Of a stretch of DNA of 64,000 nucleotides, positions 1 to 8,961 are shown piece by piece. How positions within the stretch are numbered: position 1 is the stretch's first letter; every line of letters begins with the position of its first letter. Made by a program: the position numbers and the translations under genes. Below the pieces are notes generated by a model, which was not told where the DNA came from, made no database searches, and was given only the letters and a program-made list of their open reading frames with translations. Source of the DNA: Bacteroidales bacterium. Its GTDB lineage: Bacteria > Bacteroidota > Bacteroidia > Bacteroidales > F082. Location of the stretch: contig JALNZU010000002.1 in the NCBI GenBank assembly GCA_023229245.1, positions 1 to 64,000 of the forward strand, given 5' to 3'.

Positions 1-179
1 TTGACCGATTGATCATACTGAAAGAAAAAGAGTGGAAATCTAAATGAATATTGAAATAATATGACTGAAATGGTAACTGAAATATTTTCAACACAGCAAA
101 AATATTATACTTGCGGATTTAAGGTATTGTTAGATGTGTATGGCTTTACTTTTTTACTTAAAAACTTGAATTTGTTAGC

Positions 180-3100
180 ATGAAAAGATTAGTTTTTTGT
201 TTACTGTTACTCACCCATATCACACATGCTCAGGTTAGTCATGTGTTTGAATTTTCTCAACCTGATGTAACACATATCGGGCAGTTTTTTTCTCTCGAAT
301 TGCAGGGTACTATGAATACCGGTCTGGCTGGCACACCAGCTTTACCATATCAGATGGTTAGTTTATTATTGCCTCAGGGTCAGACAGCTGCTTCTATCGA
401 AATCGTTCGTGACAACAAAATAACTCTTGAAGGTAATTATCTGCTTTATCCGGCACAAGCCTCACGTCCTCTTTCGGCTCAAGGGGAGCACACGTTTCAA
501 TTAAACGAACATATTTATCAATCTACTGCGGCTTTTCCTGAATCAGTTCATGGACAGCTTGTTACGGCTACACTGCACGGTCATCAGATAGCTATGACAA
601 GCTTTACTCCAGTAGAATATATTCCTGCTACAGGTCAGGTATCGCTTTATAAGAAGGTAACCGTCATCATTCATACTCGGCCAGATCCTGCCTATCCACA
701 GCATTTAGCAATGGTACGTACTGACGATTATGCATCTGATGCCATTAAACGTTTAGCGCAAAATGTATCTCAAATACCTATTTATCAGTCTAACCGTTCG
801 GTAAGCGACACCTATGAGCTGTTGATCATCACACCTCAAAATTTTGCACAAGCATTTGAACCGCTGATGGAGTACTACTTCACCAAAGGAATACGAACGC
901 AGCTGGTTACCAAAGAAACTGTGGTATCTCAGTTTTCAGGGCAGGACGTTCAGGAAAAGATCCGAAACTGTATCATAGATGCGTATCAGAATCACCATAT
1001 TGAAAATGTGTTATTAGGTGGTGATGTGGAGCATATTCCCTATCGTGGTTTTTATTGCTACGTACAGTCAGGCAGTGGCTATAGCGATAATAATATACCT
1101 GCCGATCTGTATTATGCAGCCCTTGACGGCACCTGGGACGATAATGGCAACAATATATGGGGTGAGCCTGATGAAGCCGATCTGCTGCCAGAGGTTGGTG
1201 TAGGACGCATGCCGTTCAGCAATGTCACCGAACTGAATAATCTGTTAAACAAAACTATGATGTATCAGACCCAGCCGGTATTAGGCGATTTTCAGAAACC
1301 ACTGCTTGTGGGCGAAAATTTATACTATAGTCCTGATACCTGGGGAAGAGATTATTTAGAGCTATTGATAGGAACACATCATGATAACGGATATACAACA
1401 ACTGGTATCCCTGAAAGTTACGATATACAGAAGATGTACGAGTATGATTATTATTGGTCGAAATCACAACTTATCAGTGCAATTAATCAAGGTGTGCAAT
1501 ATGTGCATCATGTAGGGCATGCAAGCGAAACCTATGTAGCCAAGATGACAAATTCCGATATCACCAATTCCAATTTTAATCAGGCAAACGGTATTTCCAA
1601 GAATTTCACGATCTTTCATACTCACGGCTGCGACTGCGGTGCCTTTGATTATAACGACTGTATTCTTGAGCGGATGGTAAATATTGAAAATTTTGCTGTG
1701 GCGGCGGTAGGTAATTCTCGGTACGGTTGGTTTAATGAGGGTCAGACGGAAGGACCGGCAGCCCATCTGCATCGTGAGATGACCGATGCCCAGTTTGACA
1801 AAAAGATTGGTGATATAGGTAGTGCGCTGTCTGAAGCCAAGCGCCAGACAGCACCCTGGGTTACAGCTCCAGGGCAATGGGAAGAAGGTGCGTTACGATG
1901 GAATTTCTATGACCTAAATATATTGGGCGATCCCAACCTAAGCGTATGGACCGATGAGCCTTATGCTGTAACCGCCGACTATCAAACTGAGATTTTTGTG
2001 GGCTCACCCGAGCTTACTGTTGCAGTATGGATTAACGACAGTCCGGCTCCAAATGGATACAGAGTGAGTGTGGTGAAAGACGACATAATCGTAGCAAACG
2101 GATTAACGAATGAAAACGGAACCCTCATACTCTATTTCGATGAACCTGTTACAGAAACAGGCGAAGCAAATCTCATAGTGTCAGGGTTTAATATATTCCC
2201 GCACACTTTTGATCTGCTTTTCATTGCCTCTGAAGGCCCATATATAGTCTATGAAAGTCATACCATAGATGATAGCACACCTAATGGAAATGGCAACGGT
2301 ATACCGGAATATAATGAGACGGTGAGTTTAGGGATCTCTTTGGAGAATATAGGTGTTGAAAATGCACAGAATGTGGTGGTTATCTTATCAGCTGATGATG
2401 AATTAGTAAGTATTGATAATCCCGAAACTGAGCTTCCGTTTATTGGATCAGGTGAGACAGTGCTATTAAATGAAGTATTTATTGTCAGCTTTGCCAAAGA
2501 AACTCCCGATCAGCATCAGATGAAATTTCAGCTTCAATGCACTGATGGAGCAGATAATTGGAATAGTAGTTTTAACCAAACTATAAGTGCTGCCATACTT
2601 TCTATAGGCGATCATCTACTCAACGATCATCAGGGCGGTAACGGAAACGGAAGGCTTGATCCGGGTGAAACAGTACAGTTTGAGGTTGAGATTCACAATA
2701 CGGGCCATAGTGCTACTCAAGCCTTAACAGCCGAGTTTACAAGCATATCACCTTATGTTACTCTGACAGGTGAAGTGCAGGAGATCGGTGTAATGGATAG
2801 CAATAGCACGCAAACAATTAGCTGTGAGCTTCAGGTAAGTAGTGACACTCCGCCTGGAATGACGGTGACACTCAACATGAGAGTGTATGATCAGGTTTGG
2901 GATGAGGCTTTATCTCTTATACTGCCTATTGGACTGCAAATTGAAGACTTTGAAAGTGGTAATTTCGATATGTATGAATGGCATCATGACGGAGATGCAA
3001 ATTGGATGATCAGCATGTTCAACCCTTATGAAGGAAATTTTTCCGCTAAATCGGGTAATATAAGCCATAATCAGAAAAGCGACCTTTGGATAAGCCTTAT

Positions 3101-3611
3101 CAATGCGAGTGAAGGGACCATTAGCTTTGCACGTAAGGTGTCATCCGAAAATAATTATGATAACTTGAATTTTTATGTCAACGAATTATTACAGGCACAA
3201 TGGTCGGGTGAGCAAGACTGGGAGGAAGTGAGTTTTATTGTCCCCGAAGGACAGAATATTCTTCGCTGGAGTTATGTGAAAGATCAGAGCGTATCGTACG
3301 GTACCGATGCCGCATGGATTGATCATATCGTCTTCCCTTTCAATACCACTATGATAGGAATAAACGATCACAGGCTGTTGAATGCTGTTTCAATAATGCC
3401 TAACCCAGGAAAGGGATTATTCTATCTGTCCGGATTAGATAGTGAACAGCTTGACATACAATTGTTTGATATGGCTGGAAAAAATGTGTTTGAATATCAG
3501 GGCTATCCGCCTTCAAACCTGAATATAGGACATCTTGAAGACGGAGTATATGTGTTACAGATAGTCCAACAGGAAAAGGTGTTTCGCACTAGACTGATCC
3601 TCAGCCGTTGA
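180..3611 (+). CDS. Gingipain-like C25 cysteine protease with T9SS sorting domain
   Basis: Secreted cysteine endopeptidase of family C25, probably exported through the Sec system and then T9SS to the cell surface. The 1143-residue protein starts with a signal peptide (about residues 1-18), followed by a propeptide-like region and the catalytic domain (about 210-600). The likely catalytic His447 lies in HHVGHASE and Cys484 in HGCDCGAF, aligning with the His and Cys of gingipain R. Two Ig/CARDB-like repeats follow (about 690-900), each opening with a GNGNG-type glycine/asparagine motif. A beta-sandwich resembling the gingipain cleaved-adhesin domain comes next (about 920-1060). The last 75 residues form a type A sorting domain (PNPGKG near its start, GVYVLQI near its end). 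The gene stands alone, convergent with truA. The family call is firm; substrate specificity cannot be read. Confidence 0.9.
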   Translation: MKRLVFCLLLLTHITHAQVSHVFEFSQPDVTHIGQFFSLELQGTMNTGLAGTPALPYQMVSLLLPQGQTAASIEIVRDNKITLEGNYLLYPAQASRPLSAQGEHTFQLNEHIYQSTAAFPESVHGQLVTATLHGHQIAMTSFTPVEYIPATGQVSLYKKVTVIIHTRPDPAYPQHLAMVRTDDYASDAIKRLAQNVSQIPIYQSNRSVSDTYELLIITPQNFAQAFEPLMEYYFTKGIRTQLVTKETVVSQFSGQDVQEKIRNCIIDAYQNHHIENVLLGGDVEHIPYRGFYCYVQSGSGYSDNNIPADLYYAALDGTWDDNGNNIWGEPDEADLLPEVGVGRMPFSNVTELNNLLNKTMMYQTQPVLGDFQKPLLVGENLYYSPDTWGRDYLELLIGTHHDNGYTTTGIPESYDIQKMYEYDYYWSKSQLISAINQGVQYVHHVGHASETYVAKMTNSDITNSNFNQANGISKNFTIFHTHGCDCGAFDYNDCILERMVNIENFAVAAVGNSRYGWFNEGQTEGPAAHLHREMTDAQFDKKIGDIGSALSEAKRQTAPWVTAPGQWEEGALRWNFYDLNILGDPNLSVWTDEPYAVTADYQTEIFVGSPELTVAVWINDSPAPNGYRVSVVKDDIIVANGLTNENGTLILYFDEPVTETGEANLIVSGFNIFPHTFDLLFIASEGPYIVYESHTIDDSTPNGNGNGIPEYNETVSLGISLENIGVENAQNVVVILSADDELVSIDNPETELPFIGSGETVLLNEVFIVSFAKETPDQHQMKFQLQCTDGADNWNSSFNQTISAAILSIGDHLLNDHQGGNGNGRLDPGETVQFEVEIHNTGHSATQALTAEFTSISPYVTLTGEVQEIGVMDSNSTQTISCELQVSSDTPPGMTVTLNMRVYDQVWDEALSLILPIGLQIEDFESGNFDMYEWHHDGDANWMISMFNPYEGNFSAKSGNISHNQKSDLWISLINASEGTISFARKVSSENNYDNLNFYVNELLQAQWSGEQDWEEVSFIVPEGQNILRWSYVKDQSVSYGTDAAWIDHIVFPFNTTMIGINDHRLLNAVSIMPNPGKGLFYLSGLDSEQLDIQLFDMAGKNVFEYQGYPPSNLNIGHLEDGVYVLQIVQQEKVFRTRLILSR

Positions 3612-3650
3612 TCTTGAATTGCATGTACTGTATCAGGTGGTCGGTGGCTT

Positions 3651-4406
3651 TCAGATAAAAATCTCCTCAGGATATTTTATCTCATATAAAAACAGGGCGT
3701 GTGCTGGCACTGAAACTCCTGCCCTGCCCCGGTCTTTGGCTTCGATGATACTGCGTATTCCTTCAGCCTTATACTTTTCTTTACCAATATCTAACAAAGT
3801 ACCGGTAATAGCTCTGACCATATCTCTAAGAAAACGATCGGCGGTGATAGTGAAAATCAGTAGATCACCTTTTTGTGTCCATTCAGCCTGATATATCTCA
3901 CAGTAATTCGTCTTACTTTTAGAGTGCAGCTTGGCAAAACTGGTGAAATCATTATACGTCTTCAATATTTCAGCAGCACGTTGCATTGCTTCCACATTCA
4001 AGTCACCAAACACATAATAGGCTGTATGAGTTCGGAATGGGTCCTTTTTCCGTGTGATCACATATTTGTAGCTTCGTTCTAAGGCATCGAATCGGGCATG
4101 TGCATTAGGTTTTACAGATAGGAGATCAAATACTGCCACATCTTTTGGAAGAAACGCATTCAGCTCTGTTATCCAATCCGATTTATCTGCTATGTCAAGA
4201 GGTTCAAGCATGTCGAAGTGTGCATAGAACGACCAGGCATGAACTCCGGTATCTGTTCGGCCACAGCCTGTTAGGCTTATCTTTTGCCTGAGTTTCAGAC
4301 TCAGACAAGTTTCGAGTTCCTGCTGCACACTGTGTGCGTTATCCTGTCGCTGCCATCCGTGATACGCACTACCATGATACGACAGATGTAAAAAATATCG
4401 CTGCAA
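3651..4406 (-). CDS. truA: tRNA pseudouridine(38-40) synthase TruA
   Basis: Converts uridines 38-40 of the tRNA anticodon arm to pseudouridine. The 251-residue length is normal. The catalytic aspartate is Asp52 in GCGRTDTGVHA, and the N-terminal YHGSAYHGWQ is the usual start of the fold. The C-terminal part carries RFLRDMVRAITG, the second conserved TruA segment. The reading frame opens with TTG at 4406 and has no in-frame ATG nearby. A TAnnTTTG element lies only 20 bases upstream, which supports the TTG and implies a very short leader. The gene is convergent with the C25 protease gene and divergent from the MFS gene. Confidence 0.93.
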   Translation of the reverse strand: MQRYFLHLSYHGSAYHGWQRQDNAHSVQQELETCLSLKLRQKISLTGCGRTDTGVHAWSFYAHFDMLEPLDIADKSDWITELNAFLPKDVAVFDLLSVKPNAHARFDALERSYKYVITRKKDPFRTHTAYYVFGDLNVEAMQRAAEILKTYNDFTSFAKLHSKSKTNYCEIYQAEWTQKGDLLIFTITADRFLRDMVRAITGTLLDIGKEKYKAEGIRSIIEAKDRGRAGVSVPAHALFLYEIKYPEEIFI

Positions 4407-4425
4407 ATCAATGGATTTAATCGCA

Positions 4426-4433
4426 CAAAATTA
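4426..4433 (-). promoter_or_regulatory. Bacteroidota -7 element upstream of truA
   Basis: Read on the minus strand this is TAATTTTG, matching the Bacteroidota -7 consensus TAnnTTTG. It lies 20 bases before the TTG start of truA. No clear -33 TTG is seen. Confidence 0.55.
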
Positions 4434-4533
4434 ATATATTCGATCAGATATTTCTTTTATAGCCGATGTCATGCATCAGATAACCGGCAAATGGATGGAA
4501 AGTTGATCAATTAGTGATCTCGTACAATTGGCT

Positions 4534-4541
4534 TACTTTTG
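4534..4541 (+). promoter_or_regulatory. Bacteroidota -7 element upstream of the MFS gene
   Basis: TACTTTTG matches TAnnTTTG and ends 18 bases before the ATG at 4560. It contains the in-frame TTG at 4539, so that upstream codon is promoter rather than start. Confidence 0.6.
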
Positions 4542-4559
4542 TGCTCAAATTTTCAACCT

Positions 4560-5936
4560 ATGCGTGGAAATAAGTCCATTCTTTTTGTTACTACCCTTAG
4601 TTCGTTTCTGACAACTTTTATGGGCTCGGCTATTAATATCGCTTTGCCAAGTATAGGTAGTGACCTGCAATTAAACACTATTGCATTAGGCTGGGTCTCC
4701 ACATCTTATTTGTTGGCAGCTGCTATTTTTCTACTTCCTTTTGGACGTTTGGCCGATACCTACGGTCGTAAGCGCTTCTTTTTAAGTGGGATAGCCGTCT
4801 TTGCAATAGGATCATTGTTATCAGCTATGTCGAAAGGTCAGTTGTTGCTTATCACCTCGCGTGTAGTGAATGGCATAGGTGGCGCATTGATTTTTTCTAC
4901 CGCTTTAGCCATACTCACCAATGCTTTTCCTAAGGAAGAACGTGGTAAAGTGCTGGGTATCAATGTGGCTTCTACTTATTTAGGACTAAGCATTGGCCCT
5001 ACTATAGGAGGTATGTTGACTGACTACTGGGGTTGGCAGAGTATATTTATTGTATCAACGGTATTAGGTATCAGCATGATCCCTTTTGCGATGAAGAGAC
5101 TTCAGCGTGACCATCACAGTTCTTATACGGCAGAATTCGATTTAAGAGGATCTATCCTTTATGCTGCTGGATTGGCATTGATCATATACGGATTCCCTAA
5201 GATAGCAGCTTTGGAAGGAGTCATCTATCTGCTGACAGGAATAGCGTTAATGGTATGGTTTGTTCGGATTGAGAACAAAGTCAGACAACCTTTGCTGAAT
5301 GTGAATATTTTCAAAGGCAATCAGGTTTTTGTTTACTCTAATCTGGCGGCTTTCATCAATTACAGCGCTACTTTTGCGTTGGTCTTTTTGATGAGTTTTT
5401 TTCTTCAGAACGTCAAGGGGATGGATGCCCGTCAGGCTGGTATTATTCTGATGGCACAGCCGGTTATGATGACAGTATTCTCGCCTTTAGCCGGCCGACT
5501 GAGCGATAAGGTGGAGCCTCAGTATGTCGCTAGCATTGGCATGGGACTGGCCGTAGTCGGGCTGATCGCATTTATATTCCTGACCCCGGCAACACCAGTA
5601 TGGTATATAGTGCTGTTTCAAATGATACTAGGATTAGGTTTTGCGTTGTTTTCTTCGCCCAACACCAATGCAGTGATGAGCTCCGTTCAGCCTCAGCATT
5701 ATGGATTTGCCTCTGCTACCTTAGGCACTATGCGACTTACCGGACAGACAGTAAGCATGGGTATCAGCCTGATGATCATCGCACTGATGATGGGTAAAAC
5801 CGGAGCTGGGATACACGACACTACCGGACTGCTGCAAAGTATTAAACTGTCTTTCTTTGTTTTTGCAATCCTATGTACTGTAGGAGTTTACTTCTCGATG
5901 AAACGAGGTAAAGTAAGAAAAGCTATCTCTGAATAA
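4560..5936 (+). CDS. MFS drug exporter, DHA2/EmrB-QacA-like
   Basis: Proton-driven inner-membrane exporter of the major facilitator superfamily. The 458 residues are almost entirely hydrophobic, in a pattern fitting 14 membrane segments as in the DHA2 group. The motif A segment GRLADTYGRKR lies after the second segment, and motif C-like glycine/proline-rich sequence (LGLSIGPTIGG) is in the fifth. The start is the ATG giving MRGNKS; an in-frame TTG seven codons earlier lies inside the promoter. The gene faces away from truA and runs convergently into the phosphohexomutase gene 15 bases downstream. The substrate cannot be inferred and no adjacent regulator is present. Confidence 0.87.
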   Translation: MRGNKSILFVTTLSSFLTTFMGSAINIALPSIGSDLQLNTIALGWVSTSYLLAAAIFLLPFGRLADTYGRKRFFLSGIAVFAIGSLLSAMSKGQLLLITSRVVNGIGGALIFSTALAILTNAFPKEERGKVLGINVASTYLGLSIGPTIGGMLTDYWGWQSIFIVSTVLGISMIPFAMKRLQRDHHSSYTAEFDLRGSILYAAGLALIIYGFPKIAALEGVIYLLTGIALMVWFVRIENKVRQPLLNVNIFKGNQVFVYSNLAAFINYSATFALVFLMSFFLQNVKGMDARQAGIILMAQPVMMTVFSPLAGRLSDKVEPQYVASIGMGLAVVGLIAFIFLTPATPVWYIVLFQMILGLGFALFSSPNTNAVMSSVQPQHYGFASATLGTMRLTGQTVSMGISLMIIALMMGKTGAGIHDTTGLLQSIKLSFFVFAILCTVGVYFSMKRGKVRKAISE

Positions 5937-5951
5937 ATTCTATTAGGCAAG

Positions 5952-7691
5952 TCAGATGTTAAGTGCACTGATGATCCGATCAATTTTCCGGCCTAAGTTT
6001 TTATCTTCGGCCTCATACTGCTCTCTTGAAGAAAGTGTGCCTTTCACTCCGAAATAAAATTTTATCTTAGGTTCGGTACCCGATGGCCGTATGCTTATCT
6101 TGCTGCCATCCTCTAATATAAATTGCAGCACATCCGATTTGGGTAGATCAATTGTATTCTCGCTGCCTGTTTGCAAATCTTTGGTGACTGACAGCAGGTA
6201 ATCCTTGATAATCACTACTTTGTTACTATCCAACTCCTGAGGAGGATGGTTTCTGTATCGCTCCATCAATGCTTTGATCTCGGCTACTCCCTCCATTCCT
6301 TTTTTTGTTACCGACAACAGATGTTCTTTATAAAACCCAAATTCAATATACAAGTCTTGTAGCAGTTCCAACATAGATTTGCCAATATCTTTTGCCCATG
6401 CAGCCGTTTCGGCTAACATCACGCAGGAAATTACCGCATCTTTATCCCGTACAAAATCACCTACTAAATACCCATAGCTTTCCTCTCCGCCACCAATGAA
6501 TGTTTTCTTGCCTTCGTAGCGTTTGATCAGGTCGGCTATGTATTTAAAGCCAGTGAGCACATCATACGATTCTACCCCATATTTAGCAGCTATATCAACA
6601 AGTAGCTCTGAGGTAACAATTGTTTTGGCAATGAACTCATTCCCTGTCAGCAAGTTGTTTTCTTTCCATTTGTGAAGCAAGTAATAGATCAGCAGGCTGG
6701 CAGCCTGGTTTCCGTTGAGCAGCAAATAATCGCCTTTGCCATCTTTTACTGCTATACCAACTCTATCCCCATCAGGGTCGGTTGCCATCACTAAATCGGC
6801 ATTCACCTCTTTGGCTTTTTTTATCGCCATACTCAGCGCTGCCGGCTCTTCGGGATTAGGTGAATGGACGGTGGGAAAATTCCCGTCGACTATATTCTGG
6901 GCTTCTACCCCATATATCTGACTGAATCCCACCGCTTTCAATGTCATAGGTGCGATACGTACTGTAGAGCCATGTATAGGAGTGAAAACTAATTTGAAAT
7001 CTTTCTGACGCGAGATAGCCTCAGGCGATAATGACAGTCCCTTAACCTTTGTCACATAAATCTTGTCAAACTCCTCATCCAATACTGTGATAAGCTCAGG
7101 CTTAGTGTCAAAGCGTACATCTGCCGGGCCTTTGATCCGCTTTACTTCGGCAATTACATTTTTATCATGTGGTGCAATCAGTTGACCACCGTCATTCCAA
7201 TACGCTTTGTATCCATTGTATTCTTTAGGATTATGTGATGCGGTGATCACTATCCCGCTTTGGCATCCGAAATGACGCACAGCAAACGACAATACTGGTG
7301 TAGGCCGTAAACTGTCGAACATATACACTGCTATACCGTTTGCCGTCATCACTTCTGCCGTTATCTGTGCAAAGCCGTCGCTGTTGTTACGGCAATCATG
7401 AGCAATAGCAACAGACGGTTGTGCGATATGCGGAAACATCTTCCGAATATAATTAGCTAAACCTTGTGTTGCCATAGCAACCGTATATTTGTTCATCCGG
7501 TTGGTACCTACGCCCATTATACCTCGTAAACCTCCCGTACCAAACTCAAGATGACGATAAAAACTTTCCGTAAGCTCCTTAGGATCATTGTCAATAAGCC
7601 ATTGAACCTGTTGGATAGTCTCTGTATCATAAGGTGGGTGCAACCAGGTTGATGCAGATTGCAAAATATCGGGATCAATCTTTGAATTCAT
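5952..7691 (-). CDS. Phosphohexomutase (phosphoglucomutase/phosphomannomutase family)
   Basis: Interconverts hexose 1- and 6-phosphates and so feeds sugar-nucleotide synthesis. The 579 residues match the long bacterial PgcA-type form. The phosphorylated serine is Ser152 in TASHNPKEYNG, the metal-binding loop is DPDGDRVGI, the sugar-binding loop is GGEESYGY, and the phosphate-binding loop near the C-terminus is RPSGTEPKIKFY. All four family signatures are present, so the enzyme should be active. It is the last gene of a five-gene minus-strand run (ugd, uxs, rfbD, GxxExxY, this gene) and starts seven bases after its upstream neighbour. This suits supply of glucose-1-phosphate or mannose-1-phosphate to the same pathway. 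Whether glucose or mannose is preferred is not visible. Confidence 0.9.
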   Translation of the reverse strand: MNSKIDPDILQSASTWLHPPYDTETIQQVQWLIDNDPKELTESFYRHLEFGTGGLRGIMGVGTNRMNKYTVAMATQGLANYIRKMFPHIAQPSVAIAHDCRNNSDGFAQITAEVMTANGIAVYMFDSLRPTPVLSFAVRHFGCQSGIVITASHNPKEYNGYKAYWNDGGQLIAPHDKNVIAEVKRIKGPADVRFDTKPELITVLDEEFDKIYVTKVKGLSLSPEAISRQKDFKLVFTPIHGSTVRIAPMTLKAVGFSQIYGVEAQNIVDGNFPTVHSPNPEEPAALSMAIKKAKEVNADLVMATDPDGDRVGIAVKDGKGDYLLLNGNQAASLLIYYLLHKWKENNLLTGNEFIAKTIVTSELLVDIAAKYGVESYDVLTGFKYIADLIKRYEGKKTFIGGGEESYGYLVGDFVRDKDAVISCVMLAETAAWAKDIGKSMLELLQDLYIEFGFYKEHLLSVTKKGMEGVAEIKALMERYRNHPPQELDSNKVVIIKDYLLSVTKDLQTGSENTIDLPKSDVLQFILEDGSKISIRPSGTEPKIKFYFGVKGTLSSREQYEAEDKNLGRKIDRIISALNI

Positions 7692-7698
7692 ATGTCAA

Positions 7699-8097
7699 TT
7701 ATTTTTTTTGTTGTACGATCTTCTTAAATCCATCGGCTATTCTATCCTTAGTCGGGTCAATGAGAATACCCATTGGTAGCTTAGAGAAAAATAATATAGT
7801 ATTCAGTCGGGCCTCGTGCCATTGGGTTGGATACAGTCCTTCACACACTTCCAATGCTATTTCATCTTCAATCAAAAAATGAATACTGATGGTTTCATCT
7901 AATTCCACACCTTTATAATGTGTTGCTATCCTTATTTTCTCTCTGACCTGCATACCTTGTTGGATCATTTCTATAGCTAATGCTTGTGAAAAAATCTGCG
8001 GTGGCACTTTCATTCCGTAATACGACAAGACTTTATCACAACAACCATATATCTTTACAGCGAGATGGCTACGTCTTTGTTTTTGTATCAAGTTCAT
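7699..8097 (-). CDS. Degenerate GxxExxY protein (PDDEXK-like fold)
   Basis: The 132 residues follow the layout of the GxxExxY family, small proteins with a PDDEXK nuclease-like fold and no established function. The recognisable parts are the YKGVELDE strand, the LIEDEIALEV strand and the C-terminal LPMGILID. The signature residues are lost. The GxxExxY segment reads GMKVPPQIF around residues 28-36, the acidic residue of the usual IDLL is His73 (IHFL), and the E-x-K of the active site reads E-V-C (residues 83-85). If the fold is kept, catalysis is unlikely. The gene overlaps the end of rfbD by 29 bases and lies 7 bases from the mutase gene, so it is translated within the sugar operon. Assignment rests on pattern similarity only. 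Confidence 0.6.
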   Translation of the reverse strand: MNLIQKQRRSHLAVKIYGCCDKVLSYYGMKVPPQIFSQALAIEMIQQGMQVREKIRIATHYKGVELDETISIHFLIEDEIALEVCEGLYPTQWHEARLNTILFFSKLPMGILIDPTKDRIADGFKKIVQQKK

Positions 8098-8947
8098 TCA
8101 GACATTTTTTGAGGCTGTCTTTCCAGTAAGGAATTTCAACCTGAAAGCTGCGTTTAAATTTCTCTTTACTCAACACGCTGTAGAAAGGGCGTTGCGTCTT
8201 TGCAGGGTAGGCAGAAGATGGGATAGGGTACACTTTACAATCGAATTGTTTTAATTCCATAATAGTTTTAGCAAAATCGTACCAACTGATGGCACCTTCA
8301 TTGCTGAAATGAAATATTTCTTGAGTTGCTTCACCTTTCCATTTATCTATGGCTAATAGTATTGCCCATGCAAGATCGGCTGCCCAAGTAGGGCTTCCAA
8401 CCTGATCGGAGACAACTTGTATCTGTGATCTTTCTGATCCAAGCCGTATCATAGTTTTCACAAAATTATGTCCGGTAGCGGCATACAGCCATGAGGTGCG
8501 AAAAATAATGCTGTTACATGTATGATGCAAAAGCAAGCGTTCGCCTTCAGCCTTGCTTTTTCCATAAACCGAAATAGCTTGTATGAGATCATCTTCCTGA
8601 TATGGCTTATAATGTTGTCCGTTAAACACGTAATCAGTAGAGATGTGGATTAATAAAGACTTGTTTGACAAGCAGGCATCGGCCAGAAATCCAACGGCTG
8701 TCGAATTAACCAGGTAAGCCTTATCAGCTTCTTCTTCCGCCTTGTCAACCTGAGTATAACTGGCTGCATTGATACAGACATCAATACCGTGTGCGGTAAA
8801 GAATCCTTCAACCTGATCCTTTTTAGTGATATCCAATTCAGATGAGCCGGTAAAATACCATTGGTATTTCCGGTCTGAAGCAGCCAACTTGCGAAGCTCC
8901 ATCCCTAACTGTCCGTTTGCACCTGTTACTAATATATTCACTCTCTC
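8069..8947 (-). CDS. rfbD: dTDP-4-dehydrorhamnose reductase
   Basis: Reduces dTDP-4-dehydro-L-rhamnose to dTDP-L-rhamnose, the last step of dTDP-rhamnose synthesis. It is an extended short-chain dehydrogenase with the nucleotide-binding GANGQLGMEL at the N-terminus, STDYVFNG, and the catalytic Tyr-x-x-x-Lys in VYGKSK (Tyr126 and Lys130, counted from the internal GTG). The ATG at 8947 gives MRVNILVTG; a GTG two codons later at 8941 is the alternative. It sits between uxs and the GxxExxY gene. The other rhamnose genes (rfbA, rfbB, rfbC) are not in this window, so the complete pathway must be encoded elsewhere, or the enzyme acts on a related 4-keto sugar. Confidence 0.88.
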   Translation of the reverse strand, partial: ERVNILVTGANGQLGMELRKLAASDRKYQWYFTGSSELDITKKDQVEGFFTAHGIDVCINAASYTQVDKAEEEADKAYLVNSTAVGFLADACLSNKSLLIHISTDYVFNGQHYKPYQEDDLIQAISVYGKSKAEGERLLLHHTCNSIIFRTSWLYAATGHNFVKTMIRLGSERSQIQVVSDQVGSPTWAADLAWAILLAIDKWKGEATQEIFHFSNEGAISWYDFAKTIMELKQFDCKVYPIPSSAYPAKTQRPFYSVLSKEKFKRSFQVEIPYWKDSLKKCLNELDTKTKT

Positions 8948-8961
8948 ATCTTTTTAAATGA

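Noticed and set aside
1464..1877. 137-codon antisense frame within the C25 protease
   Set aside because: Shadow of the real gene, without motif or start context.
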